64,000 bases of DNA, taken from the NCBI GenBank assembly GCA_025210745.1, contig JAOARC010000032.1, positions 26,278 to 90,277 of the forward strand, written 5' to 3'. Every line of letters starts with the position of its first letter. Position 1 is the stretch's first letter. A program made the translations under genes and the position numbers. The stretch is from Bacteriovoracaceae bacterium. Its GTDB lineage: Bacteria; Bdellovibrionota; Bacteriovoracia; Bacteriovoracales; Bacteriovoracaceae. Positions 53,869-62,737 of the stretch are shown in pieces. The notes beneath the pieces are model-generated. The model had not been told where the DNA came from. It did no database searches and saw only the letters and a list, made by a program, of their open reading frames with translations.

Positions 53869-54639
53869 TTATTCTCCGCCATCATCCCCAGCTGATCTTT
53901 GGCTAGGAGGTAAAAATGAGTCTAATTTTTCTCTAATAACTCTTGGATTTTCACCTGCTACTATTCCTAAAACACCAGCGATTATAATATTCATTTTTAG
54001 TATTTCGTTTTTAGAATAAAATTTAAGTTTTGTTGCTACTGGAGTTGCAAAAAGGTTTGCTAAAACAGCTCCATAAAATGTTGTAAGCATGGCAACGGCC
54101 ATGGACTTACCTAACTGCTCTGGGCCACCTGATAAATTTTGAAGCATTAGAACCAGACCAATTAGAGTACCAATCATCCCAAAAGCTGGACCATCTGCAC
54201 CAATATTATCTAAAATATCTGCACCTGTCGTATGTCTTTCTTTCATTGAATCTATTTCTAATTGTAAAATAGAAGTAATAACTTCTGGAGGTCTATTATC
54301 AGCAGCTAGTGTTACAGCTTTTTTCAAAAATGGATCTTCTACAGGAACCTTCTCTAGAGCAAATACAGATTCTCTTCTAGCTGTTTCAGCTAATTTTTGA
54401 ATTTCCTCAATAACTTCTTGAGGATTTGAACTTGTAACGAGAATAGATTTTAAGTAAACAGGAACTATCGTTTTGATTTGATCCATTGGCCATTTTACAA
54501 AAACGGCTGCAATAACTCCTCCTCCAACAACAAGAACAGAAGGAACATCAATAAAAGCAGCAATTGATCCTCCAGCTAAAATAGAGCCTATAATTGCGAG
54601 CATTCCTAAAACTAAACCAATGACTGTAGCTATATCCAT
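53869..54639 (-). CDS. motA: Flagellar motor stator protein MotA
   Basis: The 256-residue membrane protein has four helices, a cytoplasmic loop with charged residues (Arg/Glu in about 85-140) and the family motifs VKWPMDQIK and GADGPAFGMIGTLIGLVLMLQ. It forms the proton channel with MotB. An interrupted AGG lies ahead of the ATG. The gene is unlinked to other flagellar genes in this window. Confidence 0.94.
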   Translation of the reverse strand: MDIATVIGLVLGMLAIIGSILAGGSIAAFIDVPSVLVVGGGVIAAVFVKWPMDQIKTIVPVYLKSILVTSSNPQEVIEEIQKLAETARRESVFALEKVPVEDPFLKKAVTLAADNRPPEVITSILQLEIDSMKERHTTGADILDNIGADGPAFGMIGTLIGLVLMLQNLSGGPEQLGKSMAVAMLTTFYGAVLANLFATPVATKLKFYSKNEILKMNIIIAGVLGIVAGENPRVIREKLDSFLPPSQRSAGDDGGE

Positions 54640-54768
54640 AATAGTACCTACGTTAAAAATTAATAACTTATGGAAACTAAATCGGATTAATTGTGATGAT
54701 ACTTAAATAAAAGTTAAGTAAAATTAGATATTTACCGGTATAAAATGATCAGATAAGTCTATTTATAA

Positions 54769-54799
54769 AAAAAGCACCTTAAATAAGGTGCTTTTTTTT
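54769..54799. terminator. Bidirectional terminator between motA and the small acidic gene
   Basis: AAAAAGCACCTT and AAGGTGCTTTTTTTT pair around a 4-base loop. It has T-runs on both strands and overlaps the stop of the minus-strand gene at 54798, so it separates that gene from motAB. Confidence 0.85.
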
Positions 54800-54998
54800 A
54801 ATGAAGTTCTTTTTTGTCTTCTAGCATTGTTTCATCAATAAATGAAAGCATTGCTTTTCTTAAATCAGCAAGTGGAATTTCTTGATTGTCTTCCATCTGC
54901 GTTCCATCAAATAATTCTTTTCTAATTAACTCAGCCGGAAAACCTGTTAAATTAGAAAGCGAATCCAGAGTAATCGTTTCCTCAGATTGATTATTCAT
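54798..54998 (-). CDS. Small acidic protein
   Basis: A 66-residue acidic protein with AAGGAGCT 6-7 bases ahead of the ATG and its own terminator. The pattern LDSLSNLTGFPAELIRKELF looks like a helix-turn-helix-like or small helical domain. It is not recognised. The good translation signals and dedicated terminator indicate a real, separately expressed gene. Confidence 0.65.
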   Translation of the reverse strand: MNNQSEETITLDSLSNLTGFPAELIRKELFDGTQMEDNQEIPLADLRKAMLSFIDETMLEDKKELH

Positions 54999-55169
54999 TT
55001 GTAGCTCCTTGCTAATTACTTAAATCTTCCTTAATTTAAGCCTCTCTCCCTCTTTTTATAGAGCATATCGATCTTTTAAATTTTTTGTCAAATTTGCTAT
55101 ATCAGATGTAAGATTTTATTACATTTGTTCTTATTTTTAGCCTAAATACTTAAAATTATAGATCTTAGG

Positions 55170-56348
55170 TTAACATTTATTAAAAATTGTTAGAAGAAAG
55201 CTTTTATATTTCATCAACATTTCCTCATACTCACTATTAGTTTCACTTAATAATGTAATTCCTCCACCACTTCCATAAGAAAAAGTCTGACTTTCAAGCT
55301 CAAATTTAGCTGTTCGAATATTGATTGAGGCAGACTTCAAGCTTTTATGTAGTAATATGGTCGAACCACAATAAACTCCTCTACTTTGGCTTTCAATATC
55401 ATCTATTATTTGCATCACCCTCTTTTTAGGAGCCCCAGTAATACTTCCTCCAGGAAATACATTCTTAATAATATCTAGCAAAGAAGTCTGTTGACTTAGT
55501 TTAGTTTTAACTAATGAGTATTGATGAACAAGGCCAGGAACTTTTAACTTCTTCTTTTTAAATACAGTATCACTTGGATTTAAATTTATTTTCGTTAAAT
55601 CATTTCTAAGTAAATCAGTAATCATATAAAGCTCAGCTTGATCTTTTTTTGAAGAAGATAGTTTTTTCCATGCATCTTTGGATTCTTTAATTGTTCCTTT
55701 TATAGGCATAGTATATATTTCATCCTCTTTAATTTGAAACAAGCACTCAGGCGAATTCGATATAATACATTCTTTTTTATAAGGCATATTAATAATGTGA
55801 GCATAAGGAGAAACTTTACTCCTATCATTAAACAAGGCTTTTACAAGCATCATAGGTGTTATCTGCTCGCTATATGAGTGCTTAAATAAATGAGTAAGAT
55901 TAACTTGGTAACAATCACCTCTTTTAAGATGAAAAAAGACTTTTTCTATTTTATTTTTATAGTCTTTTTTAGAGATCTTATTCGTTATCCTAAAGCTAGC
56001 TTTGATTTTTTCTTTTTCACTTAGAGTAATACGTTCTGCTTTAGAAAATATAATCATTGATCCTAAAAATTCATCGTCTTCTAATTCTTGACCTTCTATA
56101 ATACGTCCAAAGTCATAAGTAAGATTAAAAACAACGGGCAAACTCTCATTTTTTAAAATATCATACCGATTTAAACATTTTTTTAAAAAGCTTAAGCCAT
56201 CTCTTTTTTTAAGGCCTATTAGCTCATCAATATAGTATCCCTTATAAAAGCTATAAACTTTTATTGGTTCACTTAAATATAAGTTTTGATTATTTGCTAG
56301 TTTAAAAATGGCAAAGGTTTGATTAACCTTCTTGTCCATTTCCATCAT
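55170..56348 (-). CDS. pabB: Aminodeoxychorismate synthase component I
   Basis: A chorismate-binding enzyme converting chorismate toward p-aminobenzoate for folate. Motifs are CYQVNLTHLF, NSPECLF, MPIKGTIK (the PIKGT that marks PabB/anthranilate-type enzymes), SITGAPKKRVMQIIDDIE and YGSGGGIT. The frame is open to 56390, deep inside dnaB; the ATG at 56348 with AAGAGA ahead of it is the likely start (392 residues). It overlaps the dnaB end by 26 bases. No glutaminase partner (pabA) is seen. Confidence 0.88.
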   Translation of the reverse strand: MMEMDKKVNQTFAIFKLANNQNLYLSEPIKVYSFYKGYYIDELIGLKKRDGLSFLKKCLNRYDILKNESLPVVFNLTYDFGRIIEGQELEDDEFLGSMIIFSKAERITLSEKEKIKASFRITNKISKKDYKNKIEKVFFHLKRGDCYQVNLTHLFKHSYSEQITPMMLVKALFNDRSKVSPYAHIINMPYKKECIISNSPECLFQIKEDEIYTMPIKGTIKESKDAWKKLSSSKKDQAELYMITDLLRNDLTKINLNPSDTVFKKKKLKVPGLVHQYSLVKTKLSQQTSLLDIIKNVFPGGSITGAPKKRVMQIIDDIESQSRGVYCGSTILLHKSLKSASINIRTAKFELESQTFSYGSGGGITLLSETNSEYEEMLMKYKSFLLTIFNKC

Positions 56349-57678
56349 GAAATCTCTTATCAAGCTCAGCAAAAGTTGTCTGACTCGCAATCCATGCCAT
56401 CTCTACAGTTCCTTGTTCTCCGGCCCTGTTCTTAGCGACGATTACTTCTGCGATACCTTTTTTAGGAGTATTTTCATCATAATACTCTTCTCTATGTAAA
56501 AGCATAACAATATCGGCATCCTGCTCAATTGAACCTGATTCTCTTAAATCTTGAAGCTGAGGTCTTCTATCTGTTCTTGAAGTTGCAGAACGGTTAAGCT
56601 GAGATAGTGCGATTATAGGACAACCAAGTTCTTTTGAAAGTTCTTTAATTCCCCTTGAAATCTCAGCAATCTCTTGCTCTCTAGAACTTTTTTGTACATG
56701 GGGTTTCATTAACTGAAGGTAGTCAATAATGATCATACCAATACCTTCATCTGACTTTACTTTTCTTGCTTGAGATTTAATATCTAAAAGCGTTGTGGCA
56801 GCAGAGTCATTAATATAAATTGGAAGACCAGATAATGACTTAATAGCTGTTGCGATATTTCTCATATCAACATCATTAAAGTCATTTGTTCTAAGCTTTC
56901 TTCCATCAACTTTTGCTTCACTCGTTAAAAGTCTTCCTGAAAGCTCGGCACTAAGCATCTCGTAAGAATATATCATAACTGGAAGATGGCTTGCTTTACA
57001 TGCATTAGTTGCAAGATTGAGGGCAAAGGCTGTCTTTCCCATAGCAGGTCTTGCGGCAATAATAACCATCTGACCAGCTTGTAGACCTAATAATTTTTTA
57101 TCTAAACTTGGATATCCCGTCGTTAGACCTAAAATCTCACCTTCAGCTCTTTTACCTTTTTCCATATTTCTAAGGTTTTGCTTTAGTGAATCTTTTAATG
57201 TCACAACAAAATTTGTTCTTGTTTGGCTAGCAAGATTGAAAAAACTTGATTCAACCTCATCTAGAAATTGCTTAATATCACCTACAAAGTTTAAACCTTG
57301 ATCTGTAATTTTCATTGAGTTTCTAACAATCGATCTTAAAACAGATTTGTTTTTTACAATTTTAGCATAGTGATAAATATTTGCTGAAGAAACTGTATCT
57401 TCAACTAAAAGAGCAATTGCGCTTTGACCACCGACTGAGTCGAGTTTAGCTTTATCTGATAATTCAGAACAAACACTAACAAGATCAAATGGTTTATCAG
57501 TTAAAGCTAAAGAGTGAATACTCTCAAAAATTTGTCCATAAGCAGGGTGGTAAAAATCATCCTTAGAAATTTGAATATCAGTGATTTCATCATATGACCT
57601 ATTATCGATTAGTAATGATCCAATCAATGCTTTTTCGGCCATAAAATCGTGTGGTAAATCACCAACTTGTTTTTCCAT
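56323..57678 (-). CDS. dnaB: Replicative DNA helicase
   Basis: The 451-residue helicase has the DnaB N-terminal domain (DFMAEKALIGSLLID) and a RecA-like ATPase with Walker A ARPAMGKTA, Walker B IIIDYLQLM and the SQLNRSATSRTDRRPQL/DLRESGSIEQDADI blocks. It unwinds DNA at the fork. It follows rplI after a terminator-like hairpin, the usual rpsF-rpsR-rplI-dnaB order. Confidence 0.97.
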   Translation of the reverse strand: MEKQVGDLPHDFMAEKALIGSLLIDNRSYDEITDIQISKDDFYHPAYGQIFESIHSLALTDKPFDLVSVCSELSDKAKLDSVGGQSAIALLVEDTVSSANIYHYAKIVKNKSVLRSIVRNSMKITDQGLNFVGDIKQFLDEVESSFFNLASQTRTNFVVTLKDSLKQNLRNMEKGKRAEGEILGLTTGYPSLDKKLLGLQAGQMVIIAARPAMGKTAFALNLATNACKASHLPVMIYSYEMLSAELSGRLLTSEAKVDGRKLRTNDFNDVDMRNIATAIKSLSGLPIYINDSAATTLLDIKSQARKVKSDEGIGMIIIDYLQLMKPHVQKSSREQEIAEISRGIKELSKELGCPIIALSQLNRSATSRTDRRPQLQDLRESGSIEQDADIVMLLHREEYYDENTPKKGIAEVIVAKNRAGEQGTVEMAWIASQTTFAELDKRFHDGNGQEG

Positions 57679-57700
57679 TCAAATTCTCTCTACGTAAAAT

Positions 57701-57724
57701 AAAAGCCCCTTAAATATAAGGGGC
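57701..57724 (-). terminator. Terminator between rplI and dnaB
   Basis: GCCCCTT and AAGGGGC pair around a 6-base loop and, on the minus strand, are followed by TTTTATTTTA. It may reduce dnaB transcription relative to the ribosomal genes upstream. Confidence 0.8.
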
Positions 57725-57732
57725 CATATAAA

Positions 57733-58302
57733 TTAAGCTTCTGTAGTCTCTTCTGTCGCTGTTTCTTCAGCAGTTTCTTCAGTTTTAGCTTCTGTTTTTG
57801 CTTTAGCTTTTTTTGCAGCTGCAGCCTCTTGTTTTTTCTTAAACTCTAAAGCTTGTTCTTCACTCATTTCAATTTTAACTTGAAAGCTTGCTTCAACACC
57901 TTTAAAAAGTTTTGCTTTTACATCATAAGTTCCAAGGTTTTTGATCGCTCCATCAATAAAAATTTGTCTTCTTTCGATTTCAATATCTTTATCATTTAAA
58001 GCTTTAGCAAGCTCTGCAGTAGTAACTGTACCAAAAAGGCTTCCGTTTCCACCAACTTTCTTAATTAAGTTAAGAGTTAAACCTTCAACTTTTTTAGCTA
58101 CTTCTTGTGCAGCTGTTTTTTGAGCTTCAACTTTTTTAGCTAACATTTTATTATAGTCAGCCATCTGCTTTGTATTAGACTCATCCGCTAAAATTGCTTT
58201 TCTTCCAGGGATAAGAAAATTTCTTGCATAACCTTCAGATACGTTAACGATCTCACCAACGTTTCCTAAAGTCTTTACTTGTTCTGTTAATATAACCTTC
58301 AT
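57733..58302 (-). CDS. rplI: 50S ribosomal protein L9, with acidic/alanine C-terminal extension
   Basis: The first 148 residues are ordinary bL9 (MKVILTEQVKTLGNVGEIVNVSEGYARNFLIP-type start, shown in pieces: VGEIVNVSEGYARNFLIPG). Residues about 149-189 are an added low-complexity tail of Ala, Lys, Glu and Thr. The tail's role is unknown; it would protrude from the ribosome. AGGAG precedes the ATG. Confidence 0.95.
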   Translation of the reverse strand: MKVILTEQVKTLGNVGEIVNVSEGYARNFLIPGRKAILADESNTKQMADYNKMLAKKVEAQKTAAQEVAKKVEGLTLNLIKKVGGNGSLFGTVTTAELAKALNDKDIEIERRQIFIDGAIKNLGTYDVKAKLFKGVEASFQVKIEMSEEQALEFKKKQEAAAAKKAKAKTEAKTEETAEETATEETTEA

Positions 58303-58317
58303 AGGTTCTCCTTAAGT

Positions 58318-59277
58318 TTATTCTTTATTTTTAAAATATTTTCTAAAGTTAAAAAACATATCAAAAAGGCCGATTCCTGCTAATAAGTAACTTGCTGTTA
58401 ATGTTGTGAATACAACTAAAAAAGTTCTAAAAAAACCTCTTATTCTTGTATAGTCTAAAAACTGAATATAAATTCCAAACCCTTGAAAAAAATAAAATAC
58501 TCCAAAAGCTTTTAATAAAGTTTCGCCCACTAGAGGTAAAGAAGCATCAACTTTTTCACCAACTAATGCCATAACTAAGGCTACAATAACCCCCCAAATA
58601 AGGTTATCAGGCAATTTTATATTAATGAGATCAAAACTCGTTGCCCCGATATCAATTCTAAACAATCTTTTACTTCTAAAAAGAAGCATCAGGTTTAACC
58701 AAATAATGACAAAAGAAGAAATTATTAAATAAGAAGGCATTTGCCTAATAATCATATCTTTTAAAACTTCTGGCTGATTAAGAATTGATAATGCCTCAAA
58801 AGCCTGCTTTGAACTTCCCGCTTTTTCGAGCTCTTTTTTCTGGACTTCAAAAACATCCTTATTCTTTTCAATTTCACTTAAAATGAACTGATCTAATGTC
58901 TGATTTTTACTCTTTAAGCTAGAGTAACCAATCCCCGCAAAAAGGAAAATCAAAGCTAACCCACTAAAGAAAATTCCTTTTACCGGCTTAACTCTATTTA
59001 GATTTATTTCACTCACTAAAATTGAGATAAGAAAAGCTAATGCAAAAATAGCAAATCCAAGAATATTTTTTAAAACTACAACACTCAATACAAATGTTAC
59101 TAACACAAGTACTCCACCAATTGCATAGCCACTCTTTCTTCCTTTTAAAGAAGTAATCAAAGATAGTGGAAATGGTGCAAATGCAGACATAAATAGACTC
59201 AAAGACATAATAATAGAAGTAAGTCCTAAAATTATGATTTTTGAATTAGAAATGTTTGCAGATGGGTACTGATTCAT
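58318..59277 (-). CDS. DUF2232 (YybS-like) membrane protein
   Basis: A 319-residue protein with about eight membrane helices. It sits between the S6-S18 gene and rplI, which is a typical site for DUF2232 proteins, and its hydropathy plan fits. A central charged region (about 125-165) lies outside the membrane. The function of the family is unknown. Confidence 0.75.
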   Translation of the reverse strand: MNQYPSANISNSKIIILGLTSIIMSLSLFMSAFAPFPLSLITSLKGRKSGYAIGGVLVLVTFVLSVVVLKNILGFAIFALAFLISILVSEINLNRVKPVKGIFFSGLALIFLFAGIGYSSLKSKNQTLDQFILSEIEKNKDVFEVQKKELEKAGSSKQAFEALSILNQPEVLKDMIIRQMPSYLIISSFVIIWLNLMLLFRSKRLFRIDIGATSFDLINIKLPDNLIWGVIVALVMALVGEKVDASLPLVGETLLKAFGVFYFFQGFGIYIQFLDYTRIRGFFRTFLVVFTTLTASYLLAGIGLFDMFFNFRKYFKNKE

Positions 59278-59288
59278 TTACGCCTTTA

Positions 59289-59885
59289 TTATCTTGCTAC
59301 GTGGTTGTTCATATAGCTAATTAGACCAATACATCTACCTCTTTTAATCGCTGTAGTTGCTGCTCTTTGGTACTTAGGTCTTAAACCTGTAACTCTTGCT
59401 GGAGAGATCTTACCAAATTCGTTTACTAACCAAGCATAAGAGTTTGTATTTTTCCAATCTGGTCTAGTTTTCTTTTCAGTAAAATAACAAGACTTTCTCT
59501 TAGCAAATTGTTTTTTATCTTTAAAAGTTTCCGTAGCATCGTCACCAGTAGCATTAAAAGGATTAGAATAACCTTTTACAATTGCTTCTTGATCAGCGTC
59601 AACACCTAATCTAATGAATAAGAACTTTAAAACGTCTTCAGAAATTTTAAATCTTCTTTCTAATTCTGTATTACAGTTCGTGTTAGCTTTGTACATAATG
59701 TAAAAGTAGTTACCACGTGTAACACCAGCTTCAGTTGGTTGAGCAAATTGTTTTACTCCCCAATTGTCGTTTACTAGGATTTCTCCATCGAAGTTTGATA
59801 TCGTTTCACTTACAATATCAGTAATTTTTTTGATTGCTTCTTCGCCAGCTTCAGTGCGAAGAACAAATGCCGATTCATAAATCAT
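59289..59885 (-). CDS. rpsF-rpsR: Fused ribosomal proteins S6 and S18
   Basis: One frame encodes both proteins. From ATG 59885 (AGGAGA ahead of it) the product has 198 residues: bS6 at 1-96 (MIYESAFVLR, GNYFYIMY, ISEDVLKFLFIRL), a linker at about 97-126, and bS18 at 127-198 (KRKSCYFTEKK, NEFGKISPARVTGLRPKYQR, AIKRGRCIGLISY). There is no in-frame ATG, stop or frameshift between them. S6 and S18 bind each other on the 30S platform and are normally separate genes, so this is a natural partner fusion. The frame's longer TTG start (59915) is rejected in favour of 59885. Confidence 0.92.
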   Translation of the reverse strand: MIYESAFVLRTEAGEEAIKKITDIVSETISNFDGEILVNDNWGVKQFAQPTEAGVTRGNYFYIMYKANTNCNTELERRFKISEDVLKFLFIRLGVDADQEAIVKGYSNPFNATGDDATETFKDKKQFAKRKSCYFTEKKTRPDWKNTNSYAWLVNEFGKISPARVTGLRPKYQRAATTAIKRGRCIGLISYMNNHVAR

Positions 59886-59959
59886 ACATTCTCCTGGGTT
59901 TATATTAAGCCCCAAGTCGTTATTGCTTGGAGCGAGGTTTGTATCATTACGTTTTTTGA

Positions 59960-59986
59960 ATTATAAATGTCGCGTTAATTTAGCAA
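59960..59986 (-). promoter_or_regulatory. Candidate promoter for the S6-S18 operon
   Basis: On the minus strand TATAAT (59960-59965) is preceded by TTGCTA (59981-59986) with a 15-base spacer. It would give a leader of about 70 bases before the S6 start. The spacer is shorter than ideal. Confidence 0.35.
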
Positions 59987-60143
59987 AAATGGTGTGTTTT
60001 GCAAAGCAAAGAATTTAGCTCGTTAAGGTTTGTGAAATCAATAACTTAGTTTTAAAAACAAGAAAAATTAATGTGACGCAAAAAAACACGATAAGTATTA
60101 TTGTAGAGTTGTTTGTTATAAAAATAACGAGGGGAAACTAAAA

Positions 60144-60347
60144 ATGAAATACCTTATCTTTTTTTTAGCAATAATAAGTTTTAATACTTTTGCTAGTGAG
60201 TTTAGAGTTGAATGTAACTCAGAAGGAAGCTTTGTAGAAAATAAAAAGGTAGCATATCAAAAAAAATCTCTCGTTAAAAAAGGACTTAGCCAAAAAGTAC
60301 GAGCCAAAAAGGAGCCAAAAAGTAGAGCCAAAAAGTACGTGAGATAA
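60144..60347 (+). CDS. Small basic secreted protein
   Basis: A 67-residue protein with a signal peptide (about 1-17, FAS), one cysteine and a very basic tail rich in Lys, Arg and Ala (KKEPKSRAKKYVR). The tail is encoded by short repeats of GAGCCAAAAAG (60301-60334). GAGGGG lies about 9-10 bases before the ATG. No family recognised. Its last codons lie in a hairpin that serves the opposite-strand gene. Confidence 0.6.
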   Translation: MKYLIFFLAIISFNTFASEFRVECNSEGSFVENKKVAYQKKSLVKKGLSQKVRAKKEPKSRAKKYVR

Positions 60348-60383
60348 TCTATACTGCAAAGTACTGAAAAATGTCTCACGTAC
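60330..60383 (-). terminator. Candidate terminator for the RNase G/E gene
   Basis: A perfect 10-bp inverted repeat (60335-60344 and 60374-60383) around a 29-base loop is followed on the minus strand by TTTTT (60330-60334). The left arm lies in the end of the small plus-strand gene. The long loop lowers confidence. Confidence 0.5.
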
Positions 60384-60394
60384 CTAGTAATCTC

Positions 60395-61969
60395 CTAGTA
60401 ATCTTGCGTGAAAATCTCATATTGTTCAACATGATAAGAATTATCAGCTCTAATAACTAAAGACTTTGAAAATCTCTCTTCCAAAGACTCTATTACTTCA
60501 AAGTCTTCTCCTGATAATCTAGCTGATACTTCTGGATGGGCAAAAACGGAAATCTTCGGTCCCTTAGCTTTTTTCATTGCCTTTGTTACTTCTCTTAATA
60601 TTTCGTAGCAAACACTAGAAACAGATTTTACAGACCCCGTTCCTTCACAGTACGGACACGGTTCGCACATTACCCTCGTAAGAGTATCCCTTGTTCTTTT
60701 TCTTGTCATCTCCACAAGACCAAGGCCAGAGATTGGAAGAACATTTGTTTTTGCTCTATCCTTTTTAAGAGCTTCCAACAGAGCTTGGTAAACAGCTTCT
60801 TTATTTTCCTCTTTTTCCATATCAATAAAATCTATAATAATGATTCCACCACAATTTCTAAGTCTTAATTGATAAGCAATTTCCTTAACAGCTTCAAGAT
60901 TTGTACGAAGAATTGTTTCTTCTAACGTTTTCTTGCCGACAAATTTTCCCGTGTTAATATCAATAGAAACAAGGGCTTCTGTTTGATCTATATTTAAAGA
61001 GCCTCCCGACTTTAAATAAACCTTATTACTTATTGCTCTTTCGATCTCAATATCAATTTGATAATGTTCAAAAATAGGAACATCACCATTATAGGTTTTT
61101 ACCTTCCCTTTAAATTTTGGCAAAAATTTATTTACAAATTTCTCTACTTGTTTAGCCGTAGATTTTTCATCGACAACAATTTTATCAACATCTTCATCTG
61201 TAATGTCCCTCAGAGCTCTTTCAACAAAAGCAAGGTCATTAAAAGCACTAGAAGGAGCTTTTGCACTTTTAAGTTTTTTTTGAATATCTTTCCAGATATT
61301 AGATAACATTTGATAATCATTCTTTAAGACTTTGTGAGATTGTCCCTCAGCAACTGTTCTAGCGATTAATCCTTTACCTTGTGGCCTCATTGATTCCAAA
61401 ACAGCTTTAAGCCTTTGTCTTTCATCATCATTTTCTATTCTTCTAGAAACACCAATATGTTCTATAAAAGGCATAAAAACAATATGTCTACCAGCAATAG
61501 TAATATGCCTTGTAATCCTCGGTCCCTTAGTTGAAATCGGTTCCTTAGAAACCTGAACTAAAATCTCATCACCTTCTTTTAAAATATCTTGAATCTGAAG
61601 ATCATCCCTATATTTTAAATCTACGGTTTCAGATAAAGTCGAAAACTCATCGGGAATAGTTTGCCCCACTTTAACTTCATTTTTTTCTTTTTCCTCAAGC
61701 TTTTTAGTCATCTCCCTTTGCTCTTCAAGAGTGGGAATATAGGCATCGTCTACATATAGAAACGCAGCTCTGCTATATCCAATATCAACAAATGCTGATT
61801 GCATACCTGGTAGTACACGTAAAACCTTGCCTAAATAAATATTTCCTACAGATGGTTTGTTATTAGCTGAGGATGCTCTATCAATAAGAAAATCTAAAAT
61901 TTCTCCATTTTCTACTAGAGCGACACGACTCTCATTATGAGTCTGATTGATCACTAGTTCTTTTGCCAT
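60395..61969 (-). CDS. rng: Ribonuclease G/E family endoribonuclease
   Basis: A 524-residue RNase of the E/G family. It has an S1-type RNA-binding region (VGNIYLGKVLRVLPGMQSAFVDIGYSRAAFLYVDD), the catalytic domain with metal-binding Asp in VSIDINTGKFVGKKTLEETI and IIIIDFIDME, and the zinc-link CEPCPYCEGTGS. It lacks the long C-terminal scaffold of RNase E, so it is RNase G-sized. It processes rRNA and mRNA 5' ends. Confidence 0.94.
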   Translation of the reverse strand: MAKELVINQTHNESRVALVENGEILDFLIDRASSANNKPSVGNIYLGKVLRVLPGMQSAFVDIGYSRAAFLYVDDAYIPTLEEQREMTKKLEEKEKNEVKVGQTIPDEFSTLSETVDLKYRDDLQIQDILKEGDEILVQVSKEPISTKGPRITRHITIAGRHIVFMPFIEHIGVSRRIENDDERQRLKAVLESMRPQGKGLIARTVAEGQSHKVLKNDYQMLSNIWKDIQKKLKSAKAPSSAFNDLAFVERALRDITDEDVDKIVVDEKSTAKQVEKFVNKFLPKFKGKVKTYNGDVPIFEHYQIDIEIERAISNKVYLKSGGSLNIDQTEALVSIDINTGKFVGKKTLEETILRTNLEAVKEIAYQLRLRNCGGIIIIDFIDMEKEENKEAVYQALLEALKKDRAKTNVLPISGLGLVEMTRKRTRDTLTRVMCEPCPYCEGTGSVKSVSSVCYEILREVTKAMKKAKGPKISVFAHPEVSARLSGEDFEVIESLEERFSKSLVIRADNSYHVEQYEIFTQDY

Positions 61970-62010
61970 GAATGTCTAAACCTTTTTAAATTTTAAATAA
62001 ATACTCAACA

Positions 62011-62019
62011 ATTATAGCA
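62011..62019 (-). promoter_or_regulatory. Candidate extended -10 promoter for the RNase gene
   Basis: On the minus strand TGCTATAAT forms an extended -10 element about 42 bases before the rng start. No good -35 box is visible, which is tolerable for extended -10 promoters. Confidence 0.35.
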
Positions 62020-62207
62020 CTATTCGATAACTTTAGATACAAGGCAATTGAACTCAGCTCTATCAGATAAGCCTTCAACCTACTGAAATCACAGACTTTT
62101 CAAATAAAGTCAGAGTAAAAGTGGTAACAATTTTTTTTCCGATTTAATAAAAGCCCTTGGCATAATCAGTACAAATCAATTCTTCTAACTTTAATGAGGA
62201 GCAAACT

Positions 62208-62264
62208 ATGAAAACTATATTTGAATCTATGTTTATTTTAAGAGGTGGCGAGTCTCACGGCTAA
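62208..62264 (+). CDS. Possible 18-residue small protein or leader peptide
   Basis: A short frame (MKTIFESMFILRGGESHG) starts at an ATG with a strong GAGGAG (62195-62200) 7 bases before it and ends 25 bases before the next gene's start. The translation signal is much better than that of the downstream gene, so this may be a leader peptide, or its ribosomes may feed the next start. Product function unknown. Confidence 0.45.
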   Translation: MKTIFESMFILRGGESHG

Positions 62265-62289
62265 TAAAGTCAAAAATGGGTATAAATCT

Positions 62290-62721
62290 ATGAAAAAAAT
62301 TATCACAATATTTTTAACAATATCTAGTTTTTCAACATTTGCTGATAAATGTTTTATAAAACTAAATTTAAAAGGTGAGAATTTATCATATATTAAAGAA
62401 AGTGACCTAGATGAACTGAAATCTTATATTACAAAAAAACTTAAAAAGAAAAAAGATATTCAAGTTACTAAAACGAACAACCATAATATTGAATTGAATA
62501 TTGAAATGATTGAAGGTGAGGACTCTTCTAGTCCCATTAAATATCCCCTACTCCAAATTACTTATAATACAAATGAAGCAAACGGGCTTTATCTAGATCA
62601 CAAAATTGATGGCAATGGTATTAGCTCAAAAATTGCAAAAAAAGCTTTTTCAAAAAGATCTTTTAAAAAAGTATTACGCAAAACCTTGGAGAAATTGAGT
62701 TGTCATCATTTTGATATTTAA
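62290..62721 (+). CDS. Secreted hypothetical protein
   Basis: The ATG at 62290 starts a 143-residue product with a good signal peptide (about 1-19, STFA); the longer frame from GTG 62245 would hide it. The exported part is Lys-rich, alternating strands and helices, with a cysteine just after the signal and one near the end (LSCHHFDI). Family unknown. It heads a run of three small exported-protein genes. Confidence 0.6.
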   Translation: MKKIITIFLTISSFSTFADKCFIKLNLKGENLSYIKESDLDELKSYITKKLKKKKDIQVTKTNNHNIELNIEMIEGEDSSSPIKYPLLQITYNTNEANGLYLDHKIDGNGISSKIAKKAFSKRSFKKVLRKTLEKLSCHHFDI

Positions 62722-62737
62722 AAATAAGGAGTTACAA

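Noticed and set aside
59886..59915. TTG start adding ten residues to the S6-S18 protein
   Set aside because: AGGAGA directly precedes ATG 59885 and the extension is not part of S6.
59886..60000. S6:S18-binding leader RNA motif
   Set aside because: A TGGG/CCCA pair is present in the leader but I could not recognise the conserved bulge and hairpin of that motif, so no claim is made.
60301..60334. CRISPR-like short repeats
   Set aside because: Only three units of about 11 bases without unique spacers; they encode the basic tail of a small protein.
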